Assembly: GCA_028714255.1 (NCBI GenBank)
Contig: JAQTMR010000002.1
Coordinates: 144,544-208,543, forward strand
From: Phycisphaerae bacterium
GTDB taxonomy: Bacteria > Planctomycetota > Phycisphaerae > Sedimentisphaerales > Anaerobacaceae
Reading direction: 5' to 3'
Length of the DNA stretch: 64,000 bases
Each line of letters opens with the position of its first letter. Position 1 is the first letter of the stretch. The notes below the pieces were generated by a model that worked only from the letters and a program-made list of their open reading frames with translations, searched no databases and was not told where the DNA came from. Position numbers and translations under genes: made by a program. Positions 17,022-25,646 of this stretch are shown piece after piece.

Positions 17022-19547
17022 TTACGGGCTGGGGACAACGGTATAGGCCGCTTCGTTGAGTGCGCTCCACTTGGCGCCTGCGGTTTTATAAGTGCGTGCT
17101 TTAAGGACAGCGTTTTGATTGAGCGTGAAGCTGCCGGTATAGTGGATTGCGCCGGGGGAAATTGCTCCCGTAAATTGGTCTCGCGGGTCACTGCCGTCGA
17201 GCGTGTAATAGATAGCGTCCACACTACAGGGGTCAGTGATGGTGAATGTGTCACTCGAGGAGACGTCTCCGCCGAATTTGTAAACGCCGTTTACATAAAA
17301 TACCGGTGCGCTCTGCGCGAGGTTGAATAGGCCCTGTTTTTCAAAGACGGCCAATATGGGGGTTTCGCGGTTTGGTATTAGGTTGTCGGGGATGAACCTG
17401 ACGGGGTAATTTGACGTTTCCGGCAGGACGGGCGATACCTCGCCGAACACTTCCCACCACTTCGCGAGGAGATGATTTTTTGTCAATATGCCGCCGTTGC
17501 GGAAATGTTTATGGATGCGGTCGGCGAAGAGCTGTCTGAAGTAGGAATTGGCCTTTAGTGCGCGATATATCTGCGAGGTGGGGTCCCACGGCAGATGATT
17601 AAGGCCTGTGGGACTTGTCCAGTTGGGGAAATCCTCGAAGGCGTTCATATCCATATGGTTTTCGAGGGTCCAGGTTTCGATGCCCTCGGCGTCCCAGATG
17701 GTGAATCTGAATTTACTGCCGTCCGCTTTTTCGCAATGAGCTGTCCAGTTATTGCCGGGCCAGTCGAAGTTGCCGCTGTATATTTGCAGAACGAGGTAAT
17801 CTACGAACATCGGTATATCAAGCCTGTCGGCAACGTAACTATAATAAGTGGTATTGGACAGGTCGTGGGTGTTGGCGTAATTGATTAAGCTGTAAAAAGC
17901 GGCGCTGTCACCGTCTCTAACGCCAGACTGGGTAATAACGTCGAAGTCGTTGTCGGTGTTGTACCATTCCTGATAAAATTCATCATCGGCCCTGCCCGTG
18001 ACATTATAGTAGGCCTTGAATTGGCCGTTGATGTAGAGATTGGCAAACGTGCCGGTCTCCTGAACGCCTCCCATTTCCTTAAACAGTCTTCTCATCCATT
18101 CGTCTTTGACAAACGGTGTGCAGGCATCGTTGTGACCCGCGCGCAAGACGATACTGCCGAACCGCACAACTTCGGGCGTCCAGGCAAAGAACGGATATTC
18201 GAGCCGATTATTGCTGCCGTAGTCACTTCTAAAATATAGATTAAAGCTGAACTTGTTACTGTTCCAGTTAGGCCACCCGCTCCAGCAGGTGCTCCAGTCG
18301 CTGCCGCGGGTGTAACGGGGCCTTGTATAGTCGCTGCCGTGGACGCGAATGCCGCAATTTATCTGGTAATTTGCGTCGGCTTGCGGGTCGATGATTTCCA
18401 GTGAAACAGGTTTTTCGAGGCCTCGCTGCAGGGGATTGTTATAAGTACCCACGCCGCCGGATTGCCAGACGCCGCCGCTGTAATAACCGCCGACGATTGC
18501 CATAACGCCATCCGGCTCAAAGAACGTCTGCCCGTAATCGCCGACCAGTGAAACAAGTGGCATTGCCCTGACAGTTGCGCTTGCCCCGAAGATGTATGTG
18601 TGTGACATTGATGGCGAGGGTCGCCAGCCAGTCTTGGTTGCTGAGGCGCGGAGGCATTTTGTGGAACTTATGGTCACAGGCGCCGTATAACGGATACTCT
18701 GCGGGGAATTCACTTCACCGCTGACCGGGTTGCTGCCATTGGTGGTGTAGTAGATAGTTGCATTAGGCGTGGTGCAGGACATAGTAACATTAAACGGCGT
18801 GTCATAGAAGCCGCGTATATGACTGAATTCGACTTCGTTGACTTCGCCGGTGTAGCCCGGATTGTTATGCGCGCCGGGGGTAGGAGTGGTTGAGAACTGC
18901 CAGTTGTCCCCAGCATCGGGGTACCGCTCGTAGGAGATATTGGTCGTCTGCGACCCAAATGTTATCGAATCAATTAACGTTTCATTGGCGTCGGACAGCA
19001 ATATATCCTCGCCGTCAGCCGAGAGCTTGACCTCAGCGTGAAGTGGGCCTTGATTTGGTTCCTCGTCTGCCCAGATTACAACAAAGCCGTGAGCCGGTAC
19101 TGTTGTCTGCGATGAGTAACCCGAAGGGAATTGCCATTTGGTTGGATTGTCGGGCTTATCCGACAGGTACATCCCGGCCAAGTCTATCGGCGTATCGCCG
19201 AAGTTGTATATTTCAATCCAGTCGTCGTAATCACCGTAGAGGTCATTAATATCGCTGTCGCTATTGTTGGAGGCCATAAATTCGTTGATTGAAAGGGCAA
19301 TGCCGCGGTCAAACCAGGAATTTGCGAGAATTGAGAAATCGACAAGATTAATGCCGTTTAAGCCGTCAATATCCGCACATACGACATCTTCGCAGTCGCC
19401 ATTATCCAGCCACTGCTCGGAGAGAATCTGAATATCCCACCAATCGACCGTGCAATCGCCGCTAATGTCGCCTTGCGGGCACAGCCCGGCAACGGCAAAA
19501 CCAGCCAAAACCCCAACGATTACCAGCGAAAAAAGCGATATTCTCAT
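17022..19547 (-). CDS. Secreted dockerin-LTD-CotH-like surface protein
   Basis: An 841-residue protein with a signal peptide (first ~20 residues, ending AVAG). Domains in order: two dockerin-like EF-hand repeats (GDISGDCTVDWWDIQIL; DIDGLNGINLVDFSIL) at ~25-85; a lamin-tail domain at ~90-215 (SINEFMASNN, DWIEIYN); a chitobiase-type Ig-like domain (IYYTTNGSNPVSG) at ~245-310; a CotH kinase-like region at ~370-700 (GIRVHGSDYTR, NLYINGQFKAYYNV, TIWDAEGIE); and a second chitobiase-like repeat (IYYTLDGSDPRD) at the end. This architecture is common in planctomycetes. CotH proteins can phosphorylate proteins; activity here is unproven. Confidence 0.85.
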   Translation of the reverse strand: MRISLFSLVIVGVLAGFAVAGLCPQGDISGDCTVDWWDIQILSEQWLDNGDCEDVVCADIDGLNGINLVDFSILANSWFDRGIALSINEFMASNNSDSDINDLYGDYDDWIEIYNFGDTPIDLAGMYLSDKPDNPTKWQFPSGYSSQTTVPAHGFVVIWADEEPNQGPLHAEVKLSADGEDILLSDANETLIDSITFGSQTTNISYERYPDAGDNWQFSTTPTPGAHNNPGYTGEVNEVEFSHIRGFYDTPFNVTMSCTTPNATIYYTTNGSNPVSGEVNSPQSIRYTAPVTISSTKCLRASATKTGWRPSPSMSHTYIFGASATVRAMPLVSLVGDYGQTFFEPDGVMAIVGGYYSGGVWQSGGVGTYNNPLQRGLEKPVSLEIIDPQADANYQINCGIRVHGSDYTRPRYTRGSDWSTCWSGWPNWNSNKFSFNLYFRSDYGSNNRLEYPFFAWTPEVVRFGSIVLRAGHNDACTPFVKDEWMRRLFKEMGGVQETGTFANLYINGQFKAYYNVTGRADDEFYQEWYNTDNDFDVITQSGVRDGDSAAFYSLINYANTHDLSNTTYYSYVADRLDIPMFVDYLVLQIYSGNFDWPGNNWTAHCEKADGSKFRFTIWDAEGIETWTLENHMDMNAFEDFPNWTSPTGLNHLPWDPTSQIYRALKANSYFRQLFADRIHKHFRNGGILTKNHLLAKWWEVFGEVSPVLPETSNYPVRFIPDNLIPNRETPILAVFEKQGLFNLAQSAPVFYVNGVYKFGGDVSSSDTFTITDPCSVDAIYYTLDGSDPRDQFTGAISPGAIHYTGSFTLNQNAVLKARTYKTAGAKWSALNEAAYTVVPSP

Positions 19548-19558
19548 AATTCTTACCT

Positions 19559-19587
19559 ATTTTAACGTATCTGAATAGCGAAGTCAA
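19559..19587 (-). promoter_or_regulatory. Sigma70-type promoter for the dockerin/CotH gene
   Basis: On the minus strand TTGACT (19587-19582), a 17-base spacer and TAAAAT (19564-19559) lie just upstream of the ATG at 19547. The short distance implies a very short 5' leader or a leaderless start. Confidence 0.55.
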
Positions 19588-19850
19588 TGACTATTGTGGT
19601 TCTGGGGCGGACGCTGCGTACAAATTTGCGCACCCGAATATGGTAAATCGCTTGGCCGAGTGCGCAGAAAAGGCCGGCCCGTTTAAGGAATCAGTCTTTA
19701 TAAATCCCGGCACTCTCGCCCTAAAGGACTACCATCGGTCGCACGGGAGAACTCAGCTTATCTGCGAAAGAAATAGTGTCAAAAAAATGTGTGCATGAGA
19801 GGCGAATTTTTGCTATTATTTCCGGCGTAAGCCGTCCTGGCGGTTCAAAT
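19588..19850. other. Gap between the CotH gene and tRNA-Thr
   Basis: No ORF or clear hairpin was recognised. A TATTAT hexamer near 19816 could be the tRNA -10 box, but no matching -35 was found. Confidence 0.3.
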
Positions 19851-19922
<72 letters not shown>

Positions 19923-20084
19923 TTCAAAAACGTATTACTTTTTGAGGTTTTTTTTGGGGGGTATTCTGCTTAGTACCGACAATTAAAAACTGGGAAATTT
20001 GTCAAAAAATGGGGTAAATCGGACGTATCAAGTAAAATGGCCTGATGTTTTGAGTGTTTTTTCTGGTATTTACAAAAAAGGTTT

Positions 20085-20110
20085 GTGAAAATAGGTAAGT
20101 TTGGTATAAT
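20085..20110 (+). promoter_or_regulatory. Promoter candidate for the PEP-CTERM gene
   Basis: A TTGTGA-like -35 and a consensus TATAAT (20105-20110) are separated by about 16 bases, 70 bases upstream of the start codon. Confidence 0.5.
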
Positions 20111-20125
20111 AGGTAAATGTAAGGT

Positions 20126-20151
20126 CAGGCTTCTGATATTAGCCTGTTTTT
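20126..20151 (+). terminator. Attenuator-like hairpin in the PEP-CTERM leader
   Basis: CAGGCT (20126-20131) and AGCCTG (20141-20146) form a 6-base stem around a 9-base loop, followed by TTTTT. It lies after the TATAAT box and before the start codon, so it would act as an attenuator rather than a gene-end terminator. Confidence 0.5.
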
Positions 20152-20179
20152 AACGGCGGAAGAAGAAGGAGTGTTAGAG

Positions 20180-20857
20180 ATGAAGAGAGTAATTGCTTTA
20201 GGGGGAGTGTTTTTTTTACTGGTTCTCAGCAGCACAGCCAGCGCAGACCTTATGGCGGTCTGGGATTTTGGTCCGAACTCCACAGACTATACCCTTATCC
20301 CGCAGTATGAGTATGTATCAGGCGTACCCACGTTAGCTGCCGGTAATGCCGACTATGACGACAACGGCGGCGATGGCACTGCTTTCATTGACGCAGCAGG
20401 AAATTCTCATATTGACGGCCAGGGTCTCCATTGGAACGACGTATCGAAAAGCGGCGACAACGATGCTTATATAATTATTACAATCGATACCACCGGATGG
20501 CAGGATATGGCAATCCGCTGGGATTATATGTCGGACAACGGCGGTGACAAGACAGGGCCTGTAAGTTTTGATTTGGATTATCAGATTGGCGATGGCAACT
20601 GGATTAGTATTTTAGACAACTACGCGATTACCAAGGATGACGCATGGCACGAGTTCAGCTATGATTTGTCGTTACTGACCGCTGTAAACAATCTGTCATC
20701 CGTTCAATTTCGCATAGACGACTTCGATGAGGATGATTTAAGCGGCGACTATTGGCAGGACAATATCCAGCTTACAGGTACGCCGATTCCAGAGCCAGTT
20801 TCTGCGGTCCTTTTCGCTCTTGGCGGAATGGCATTGTTAAGAAAACGCCGCAAATAA
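20180..20857 (+). CDS. PEP-CTERM sorted secreted protein
   Basis: The protein has an N-terminal signal peptide ending near TASA and a C-terminal PEP-CTERM sorting tail (PIPEPVSAVLFALGGMALLRKRRK): the PEP motif, a hydrophobic helix and a basic end, processed by exosortase. The middle is Asp/Gly-rich and beta-like (MAVWDFGPNSTDY), with no known enzyme domain. I choose the ATG at 20180 (225 residues) because AAGGA lies 9 bases upstream; the track's GTG at 20171 touches the ribosome site. No exosortase gene is in the window. Confidence 0.85.
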   Translation: MKRVIALGGVFFLLVLSSTASADLMAVWDFGPNSTDYTLIPQYEYVSGVPTLAAGNADYDDNGGDGTAFIDAAGNSHIDGQGLHWNDVSKSGDNDAYIIITIDTTGWQDMAIRWDYMSDNGGDKTGPVSFDLDYQIGDGNWISILDNYAITKDDAWHEFSYDLSLLTAVNNLSSVQFRIDDFDEDDLSGDYWQDNIQLTGTPIPEPVSAVLFALGGMALLRKRRK

Positions 20858-20900
20858 GATTAGGGTGCACATTACGTTCGCAGGTTTTGGCCGATAGTTT

Positions 20901-21806
20901 TCAAAAAACTATCGCTGCGTAGCCGACGGCTTCTTCGCTTGGAGTCCCCATTTTCTCAATCATCACTTTGTTGCTATTGGTATGGGCAAGCAGCAGGCCC
21001 TTTGTTTTACCAAGTTTCTTGGCGACGGCGACCGCTGCAGCCGCTGCGCCTGCTCCGCAGGCATTATAGTTTTCGGCGGCACTTATCAGCATTTTCTGCG
21101 GGTTCAACTGCAAAGCGAAATCAATAAATTCTTTATCGTTAACTTCGCTTGCCCATTTCAGGGCCTTGGCCCCTGTCCCCATAGGCGTAAAGCCGTAGCC
21201 GGGGCCGTAATGGGTCAGGTCGGTTGAGCCGAGGCAGATGATTTTTTTCTGCTGACTTTTAATAATATCGCCGACGGCGTCGCCGAGTGAAATTGCCTGC
21301 TCGCTCGGCGGGGTTAGAATCGGCAGGATTTTCGCACTCGCCTCGGCGAAGCAAGGCGAAGCCGGGTCGCCGAATAAATGCTGAATGAACGGGACCTGAA
21401 CCTCGATACTGTTTGGTTCGCTATCGTGTGCGTCAGGGTCAGCAACAGCGGCGCCGGTTTTCAGGACGGCGTCTGCTAATTCCTCATCGACAGCAATTTG
21501 GCCCAAAGGAGTTAGCCAGCTTCCCTGAGCATAAACAGCCGGGGTGTGGCCGTAATAGCAGTGTGCCGCTCCGAAGATGATGAAGGTATCAACTTCGCCG
21601 CAGCATTGTTTTATCGCGGAGAAGACGAGGCCCGCCAAGCCGCCGCTGAATGTCCAGCCTGCGTGCGGGACGATGCCGGCGACTATTGTTTCGGGCAGAT
21701 GGCCGGGGAGTTTTTCTTCCCGGAGGCATTCGCTGATTTCAGCGAGGCAGGAATTATGCCCGGCGGGGTAAAACTGGCCAGCGACAATCGGTTTTCTTGT
21801 TTGCAT
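20901..21806 (-). CDS. amrB: AmmeMemoRadiSam system protein B (MEMO1-like)
   Basis: The protein has the MEMO family features: RKPIVAGQFYPA at the start, GIVPHAGWTFSGG, FGAAHCYYG, DSEPNSIEVQVPF, and STDLTHYGPGYGF. MEMO proteins are structurally related to extradiol dioxygenases with a conserved His-based metal site; the bacterial role, with AmrA and a radical-SAM partner, is unresolved. Neither partner is next door. A 12-13 residue stretch, GDPASPCFAEASA (21333-21371), interrupts the conserved HLF...KILPIL segment and is encoded by a GC-rich repeat-like sequence. The ATG at 21806 is preferred over the GTG at 21815. Confidence 0.88.
   Translation of the reverse strand: MQTRKPIVAGQFYPAGHNSCLAEISECLREEKLPGHLPETIVAGIVPHAGWTFSGGLAGLVFSAIKQCCGEVDTFIIFGAAHCYYGHTPAVYAQGSWLTPLGQIAVDEELADAVLKTGAAVADPDAHDSEPNSIEVQVPFIQHLFGDPASPCFAEASAKILPILTPPSEQAISLGDAVGDIIKSQQKKIICLGSTDLTHYGPGYGFTPMGTGAKALKWASEVNDKEFIDFALQLNPQKMLISAAENYNACGAGAAAAAVAVAKKLGKTKGLLLAHTNSNKVMIEKMGTPSEEAVGYAAIVF
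21333..21371. repeat. GC-rich repeat-like insertion inside amrB
   Basis: The segment ctcgcctcggcgaag...ggcgaagcc shares wording with the element in the M20 deacylase gene (27887-27965: cgcctcgcggcgaagccgag). It keeps the reading frame and encodes PASPCFAEASA. Confidence 0.55.
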
Positions 21807-21879
21807 CTTAAACACTCGGCGGTTATGATTTTTAAGAGAATTTAGGATAATATTGTAACCATAAGTTCGAGGGAAAACA

Positions 21880-22416
21880 ATGGCGTCTGAAAAGAAAAGT
21901 TCCGTTCATGGTGAGCCTGTCGAATCCATCGCGGTAGTGATGGGTTCCGACAGCGATTTGGCGGTGATGCAAAGCTGTGTCGATAGTCTTAAGGAATTCG
22001 GTATTGAGCCGATAGTTCGGGTGATTTCGGCGCATCGGACGCCTGAGATAGCTGCGGAATTCGCGCAAAACGCTGCTAAAAACAGAATAAAGGTTATAAT
22101 TGCTGCTGCGGGCATGGCGGCGCATTTAGCCGGCGCATTGGCGGCGAAGACTACTTTGCCGGTGATAGGCGTGCCGTTGATTTCGAGTTCGGGGTTGGAA
22201 GGGATTGACGCGTTTTTGAGCACGGTGCAGATGCCGCCCGGCGTGCCGGTGGCGACGGTCGCGATTGGAAAAGCGGGCGCGAAAAACGCGGCTATATTGG
22301 CTGTGCAAATTTTAGCTTTGTCTGATAAAGGCCTTGCTGACAAACTCGTCGAGTTCAAGAAGCAGCAGGCGAAGAAGGTAATCGAAAAAGATTCGGAAAT
22401 TAGGAAAAGTAGGTAA
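21880..22416 (+). CDS. purE: N5-carboxyaminoimidazole ribonucleotide mutase (PurE class I)
   Basis: The PurE core is intact: VVMGSDSDLAVM, ISAHRTPE, GMAAHLAGALAAKTTLPVIGVP and STVQMPPGVPVATVAIGKAGAKNAA. It rearranges N5-CAIR to CAIR in purine synthesis. The N-terminus is about 15 residues longer than usual, and that part (SVHGEPVES) is encoded by a copy of the GGTGAGCCTGTCGAA-type dispersed repeat at 21910-21927. GAGGG six bases before the ATG supports the long start. Its 3' end is duplicated at 25138. No PurK is seen, but a PurN domain lies at 29.7 kb. Confidence 0.93.
   Translation: MASEKKSSVHGEPVESIAVVMGSDSDLAVMQSCVDSLKEFGIEPIVRVISAHRTPEIAAEFAQNAAKNRIKVIIAAAGMAAHLAGALAAKTTLPVIGVPLISSSGLEGIDAFLSTVQMPPGVPVATVAIGKAGAKNAAILAVQILALSDKGLADKLVEFKKQQAKKVIEKDSEIRKSR
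21910..21927. repeat. GGTTCGACAGGCTCACC-family repeat, inside purE
   Basis: Sequence ggtgagcctgtcgaatcc, the inverse orientation of the copy at 22435-22451. Other members: 28892-28909, 52848-52864 and a divergent one at 302-322. Confidence 0.75.
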
Positions 22417-22437
22417 TTTAGGCATATTGAATTGGGT
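22251..22437. repeat. Segment duplicated at 25138-25322 (purE 3' end, original)
   Basis: About 185 bases covering the last ~55 codons of purE and the following bases match 25138-25322 with roughly eight differences by eye. Beyond it the copies share blocks such as ggctttgtttgggtt and gggtttgttttgcataattt, interrupted by different inserts. Confidence 0.9.
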
Positions 22438-22730
22438 TCGACAGGCTCACCACAGGTTGGCTTTGTTTGGGTTTGTTTTAAGTAGTTCATAGTTCGTTGT
22501 TCATGGTTATTAGTCATTGCAGAATAGGGGGTTAAGTATATTTCTGGCGTTTCTGAAATTGGGTTTGTTTTGCATAATTTAGTTGTTTTGATTGAGTCGT
22601 ATCGCTGGACAGAATAGCGTAAGTAACAACTATTATGCAAATTAGTTCCAACATAAGAAGGTTTAAAGAATCCTATGAAAGAGTGGAGTCAAAACAATTA
22701 TGGTTTGACTATCCGGAGGAGTAGAAAAAC
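22417..22730. other. Repeat-rich gap after purE
   Basis: It contains a GGTTCGACAGGCTCACC repeat (22435-22451) and the block gggtttgttttgcataattt, which recurs at 25498. No gene is evident. Confidence 0.6.
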
Positions 22731-23186
22731 TTAAAATTTAAAAACGACACATTTTTTCTTAAAGTCTATTAAATCCACATACGGCAATATAAAATCTTCA
22801 AGGCCTAATATTACAGGGGGTGGGATGATAATATCCCCCTTTTTCTTGGGAACAGTTACATCAAATTTAATGCCTTCAATATTATGTAATACTTTGTCGT
22901 TAAAATCAGTAATTTTTAAGTCAAAGGTATGCTCATAAACATTTGCCGCGCCAACTATGCCAAATGCATCTTCTTTTTTCTTAACTCCTGTATTTTCATG
23001 ACAGTGATAAACTTCTTTTGCTGCCCAATCTGGAATTGCGCTTCTTACCGCACCAGTATCAATAAGCGCACAAGTGCGGCAATATGTTGTAATACTATCT
23101 AAGGGATTGGATAAATATATCGGAACACAGGGGTGCGGGGGCCATTCATGGCTAATTTGTCTAAATGGAAGCTTAACCAATCTCAT
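22731..23186 (-). CDS. Retropepsin-like aspartic protease-domain protein
   Basis: The 151-residue protein carries CALIDTGAVRSAIP near residue 42: a single D-T-G motif in hydrophobic surroundings, as in retropepsin-like (gag-asp protease) domains. Near residue 123 a hydrophobic segment ending in VILGLEDFI matches the second-half strand of such folds (typically LLG-D). No signal peptide is visible. The start ATG directly follows the TAA of the upstream small gene (TAAATG), so translation is coupled. It lies in the accessory segment between the two purE 3' ends. Substrate unknown. Confidence 0.75.
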   Translation of the reverse strand: MRLVKLPFRQISHEWPPHPCVPIYLSNPLDSITTYCRTCALIDTGAVRSAIPDWAAKEVYHCHENTGVKKKEDAFGIVGAANVYEHTFDLKITDFNDKVLHNIEGIKFDVTVPKKKGDIIIPPPVILGLEDFILPYVDLIDFKKKCVVFKF

Positions 23187-23390
23187 TTAATACAAACAAA
23201 CAGCACCTTTGGGTGGGATGAAAAGCAAAACAGGAGTATCATATCCTTTATCCACAGCTTGTTGGCGCACAGCAGAAGCTTTTGGTCCGTGCGCTACGAC
23301 ACGTCCACTTTTGAATGAAGGCATAGCTACGAAGCAATTAGAGTATCTGCTATTGCGAACTATTGGTTTTTTTTGGCGCATTGCTCCCAT
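23187..23390 (-). CDS. Small DUF5678-like protein
   Basis: A protein of about 67 residues with SFKSGRVVAHGPKASAVRQQ and then DKGYDTPVLLFIPP. This beta-strand, helix, beta-strand pattern resembles the small DUF5678 proteins (V-A-G-K...A...G...P-V). The ATG at 23388-23390 has AAGGA seven bases upstream and is preferred over the track's TTG. It is translationally coupled to the retropepsin-like gene. Small proteins of this kind often stand next to such protease-like ORFs; function unknown. Confidence 0.6.
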   Translation of the reverse strand: MGAMRQKKPIVRNSRYSNCFVAMPSFKSGRVVAHGPKASAVRQQAVDKGYDTPVLLFIPPKGAVCLY

Positions 23391-23429
23391 TTCCAAATCC
23401 TTACATAGTAAAGTATACGTTTAAATCGG

Positions 23430-23570
23430 CTATTGTTCAATAAGGAACTCCGCTATTTTTGAAAATTTTACAAAATAAACGCCGTTTTTTTGCTCTACCG
23501 CGAGCTGTGATATTCTGGTTTTTCTTTCATAATCCCTTGTATTGTAATTGGTTAAGGTTGTTTTTGGCAT
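23430..23570 (-). CDS. Putative 46-residue small protein
   Basis: The downstream half of the track ORF 23430-23648 (MPKTTLTNYNTRDYERK...) is rich in charged residues and ends 39 bases before the DUF5678-like gene on the same strand. The upstream half of the track ORF is repeat-derived (see 23632-23657). No ribosome site is obvious, so this may be a remnant. Confidence 0.3.
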   Translation of the reverse strand: MPKTTLTNYNTRDYERKTRISQLAVEQKNGVYFVKFSKIAEFLIEQ

Positions 23571-23631
23571 ATCACAAAAAACAGACACAGACGGGATAGC
23601 AAACGGTGCATCCCACAGGGCAGGCGTTCCC

Positions 23632-23657
23632 CTTATTAGGGCGGACATGCGCGTTTG
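23632..23657. repeat. CTTATTAGGGCGGACATGCGCGTTTG repeat, copy A
   Basis: A 26-base block identical to 25647-25672. Both copies are followed by gtcgaaaa and lie at matching places in the duplicated flanks. Confidence 0.85.
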
Positions 23658-23733
23658 AGTCGAAAAAAATGTGGTTTTGGGGGTCAGGCTTTGGCTAAGT
23701 CGTTGCGAGTAAAGGAATAGAAAAATTCATTTT

Positions 23734-24231
23734 TTACCGCTGGAAGAGATTGGTTATCGCCCAGCCAACAACAGGATTTGTCAGAATGCCCATTAGTACG
23801 CCAATAACTGTTGCCTGATCACGCCGAAGTTTGAAAAACTTTTTTGAAAGGAAGTAGTTATAAAAATAGAGAAGCAATCCAGCGCAAATAAAGAGCGCTA
23901 ACATTCCTAAATCCGGTGGTAAAAGTAAACTGCATATGAATGCCGGAATTAGTGCAATAGCATCGATTACAATTCCGCCGACGAAAACAAGCCCAAAGTA
24001 TGGCAGAAACGCGAGCCGTGTAACAGATCGAATCTCCTTTATGACTAAATATCCTATCAGTAACGAAATGAAATCAGCAATGCAATCAATTGGAATGGCA
24101 TACCACCACGGACTTATGTTAAAGGACCCGCCGAATGAAGGCAATTGAAAGATAAAGACAGGATTTGCGAAGCAAACATTATGTAAACAAAGCACAAAAA
24201 GGCACGCTAAAAACATTAGTTTTGTTTTCAC
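23734..24231 (-). CDS. Uncharacterised multi-pass membrane protein
   Basis: About 165 residues with a signal-like N-terminus (MFLACLFVLCLHNVCFA) and then four hydrophobic segments (ADFISLLIGYLVI; YFGLVFVGGIVIDAIAL; LGMLALFICAGLLLYFY; ATVIGVLMGILTNPVV). The GTG at 24231 has GAGG five bases upstream and is preferred over the track start. No family recognised. It diverges from the membrane-protein gene at 24394. Confidence 0.6.
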   Translation of the reverse strand: MKTKLMFLACLFVLCLHNVCFANPVFIFQLPSFGGSFNISPWWYAIPIDCIADFISLLIGYLVIKEIRSVTRLAFLPYFGLVFVGGIVIDAIALIPAFICSLLLPPDLGMLALFICAGLLLYFYNYFLSKKFFKLRRDQATVIGVLMGILTNPVVGWAITNLFQR

Positions 24232-24301
24232 GAGAACCTCGCAGTTAAATGCCATATAACCATAAAAACAGCTAACCTTAGCATGTCAACGAGTTGCCAT
24301 C

Positions 24302-24329
24302 TTTACTATATCTTTTTTAAATGTATAAT
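24302..24329 (+). promoter_or_regulatory. Promoter candidate for the 24394 gene; divergent TTGACA nearby
   Basis: TTTACT (24302-24307), a 16-base spacer and TATAAT (24324-24329) face the plus-strand gene. On the other strand a perfect TTGACA (24289-24284) faces the 24231 gene but lacks a good -10. Confidence 0.5.
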
Positions 24330-24393
24330 ACAATAGTTCTTCTTAAGAGGTGGTGCTTCAATAAAAATTGGCATCTAAAAAGAGAGGGAATCT

Positions 24394-25080
24394 ATGGGAC
24401 CGGATATTAATGCCATCGGAATAATTTTTGCCCCCATATTTGCAATAGCCGTAAGTCTAATATGGCGAACAACACCTGACAACGCACGCTTTGTCAGGGC
24501 AATCCTTATCCCGGTTTTGATAATCATTCTGACAGCCATAATCACAAAGTTTCTGCCGGAAGATTGGGGTCTCGTTTCTTCCCTTCAATTGTTTTTGCCA
24601 ATTGTCTGTTTGTTTCCAGTGTTATGGCTTGTCGGAAATAGAACAGTAAAATATGCCGCTGTTTGTGTTTTATTTCTCCTTGCAATAAGTTTGAGTGTAC
24701 AATATGTTCACCTTGCTCGCAGCAGCAGGGTTTCGCTAATACAACCGGAAAGAGGAATTGCAATAGATAACTTTCAACAAATGTCTGTTTGTTTTGCTCT
24801 TTATGCCGTAGCATCCAACGACAGCAATTACTACCCTGAGGGCTGGTTATTAGATTCTCCCGTTATGGCCAAATTGCCTGAAAAGTACCGAAAAGCTATA
24901 GAAGAACATAATAAGTTTGATAATCCTGAAACATATCGGTTGTGGCATACGCCCTTTACTCGCATGTATGGTGTGAAAAAGAAGTATCAAGAATTGTGGT
25001 ACCCTGGGGGCAAACTATCACAGGACACTATCGGAAATATGTCACGCAGGGACAGACCCGGCAAAATGGATAATAAATAA
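24394..25080 (+). CDS. Uncharacterised membrane protein
   Basis: 228 residues with four hydrophobic segments in the first ~105 residues (IFAPIFAIAVSLIW; ILIPVLIIILTAIIT; LFLPIVCLFPVLWLVG; AAVCVLFLLAISLSV), then a polar C-terminal domain with YPEGWLLDSPVMAKLP. AGAGAGGG five bases before the ATG is a good ribosome site. Family not recognised. It belongs to the cargo between the two purE 3' ends. Confidence 0.6.
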   Translation: MGPDINAIGIIFAPIFAIAVSLIWRTTPDNARFVRAILIPVLIIILTAIITKFLPEDWGLVSSLQLFLPIVCLFPVLWLVGNRTVKYAAVCVLFLLAISLSVQYVHLARSSRVSLIQPERGIAIDNFQQMSVCFALYAVASNDSNYYPEGWLLDSPVMAKLPEKYRKAIEEHNKFDNPETYRLWHTPFTRMYGVKKKYQELWYPGGKLSQDTIGNMSRRDRPGKMDNK

Positions 25081-25137
25081 AGTAACTCGACAAAGCTTAG
25101 TGCGGGCGGAGGCAGGACTAACCATCGTCGCCGGTAC

Positions 25138-25303
25138 GGCGACGGTAGCGATTGGAAAAGCAGGTGCGAAGAACGCGGCTATATTGGCTGTGCAAATTTT
25201 AGCTTTGTCTGATAAAGGCCTTGCTGACAAACTCGTCGAGTTCAAGAAGTCGCAGGCGAAGAAGGTAATCGAAAAAGATTCGGAAATTAGGAAAAGTAGG
25301 TAG
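25138..25303 (+). pseudogene. purE: Duplicated 3' fragment of purE
   Basis: It encodes the last ~55 residues of PurE (ATVAIGKAGAKNAAILAVQI to the C-terminus) with about three changes against the intact gene. The upstream catalytic part is missing, and the in-frame start of the track ORF lies in unrelated sequence. It is almost surely non-functional as PurE and marks the far border of a segmental duplication. Confidence 0.9.
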
Positions 25304-25583
25304 TTTAGGTGTATTAAATTGGGCCTTGATTGTCCCCGGTTTGAGGATTCCGAGAAGCTCACCCGTAGGGATCTCCGCTTCGCTTCGAGTTTGATTGGCT
25401 TTGTTTGGGTTCGTTTTGACCAAGTGTCCATTGTGCATTTCTTATTGTAATTCATTGTCATACTTGTGGTTGTAAACATTTGACTTTTTTGGAAATTGGG
25501 TTTGTTTTGCATAATTTAGTTGTTTTGATTGATTCATATCTCGTATTGCGTGATGCGTAGGCGAGTTGCGTAAAGTAAGAAAA

Positions 25584-25620
25584 TTAACCACGAATAAACA
25601 CGAATGGACACAGATTTTTT
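25584..25620. repeat. TTAACCACGAATAAACACGAATGGACACAG repeat
   Basis: Contains the CACGAAT unit twice, wording seen in dispersed repeats of several environmental bacteria. Only one copy lies in this window. Confidence 0.5.
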
Positions 25621-25646
25621 TCATAATGCTTAGAATACGTCCCTTT

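Noticed and set aside
23571-23648. N-terminal half of ORF 23430-23648 (MSALIRGTP...)
   Set aside because: Encoded by a repeat also seen at 25647-25672, where it opens another unrelated ORF; not a real protein start.
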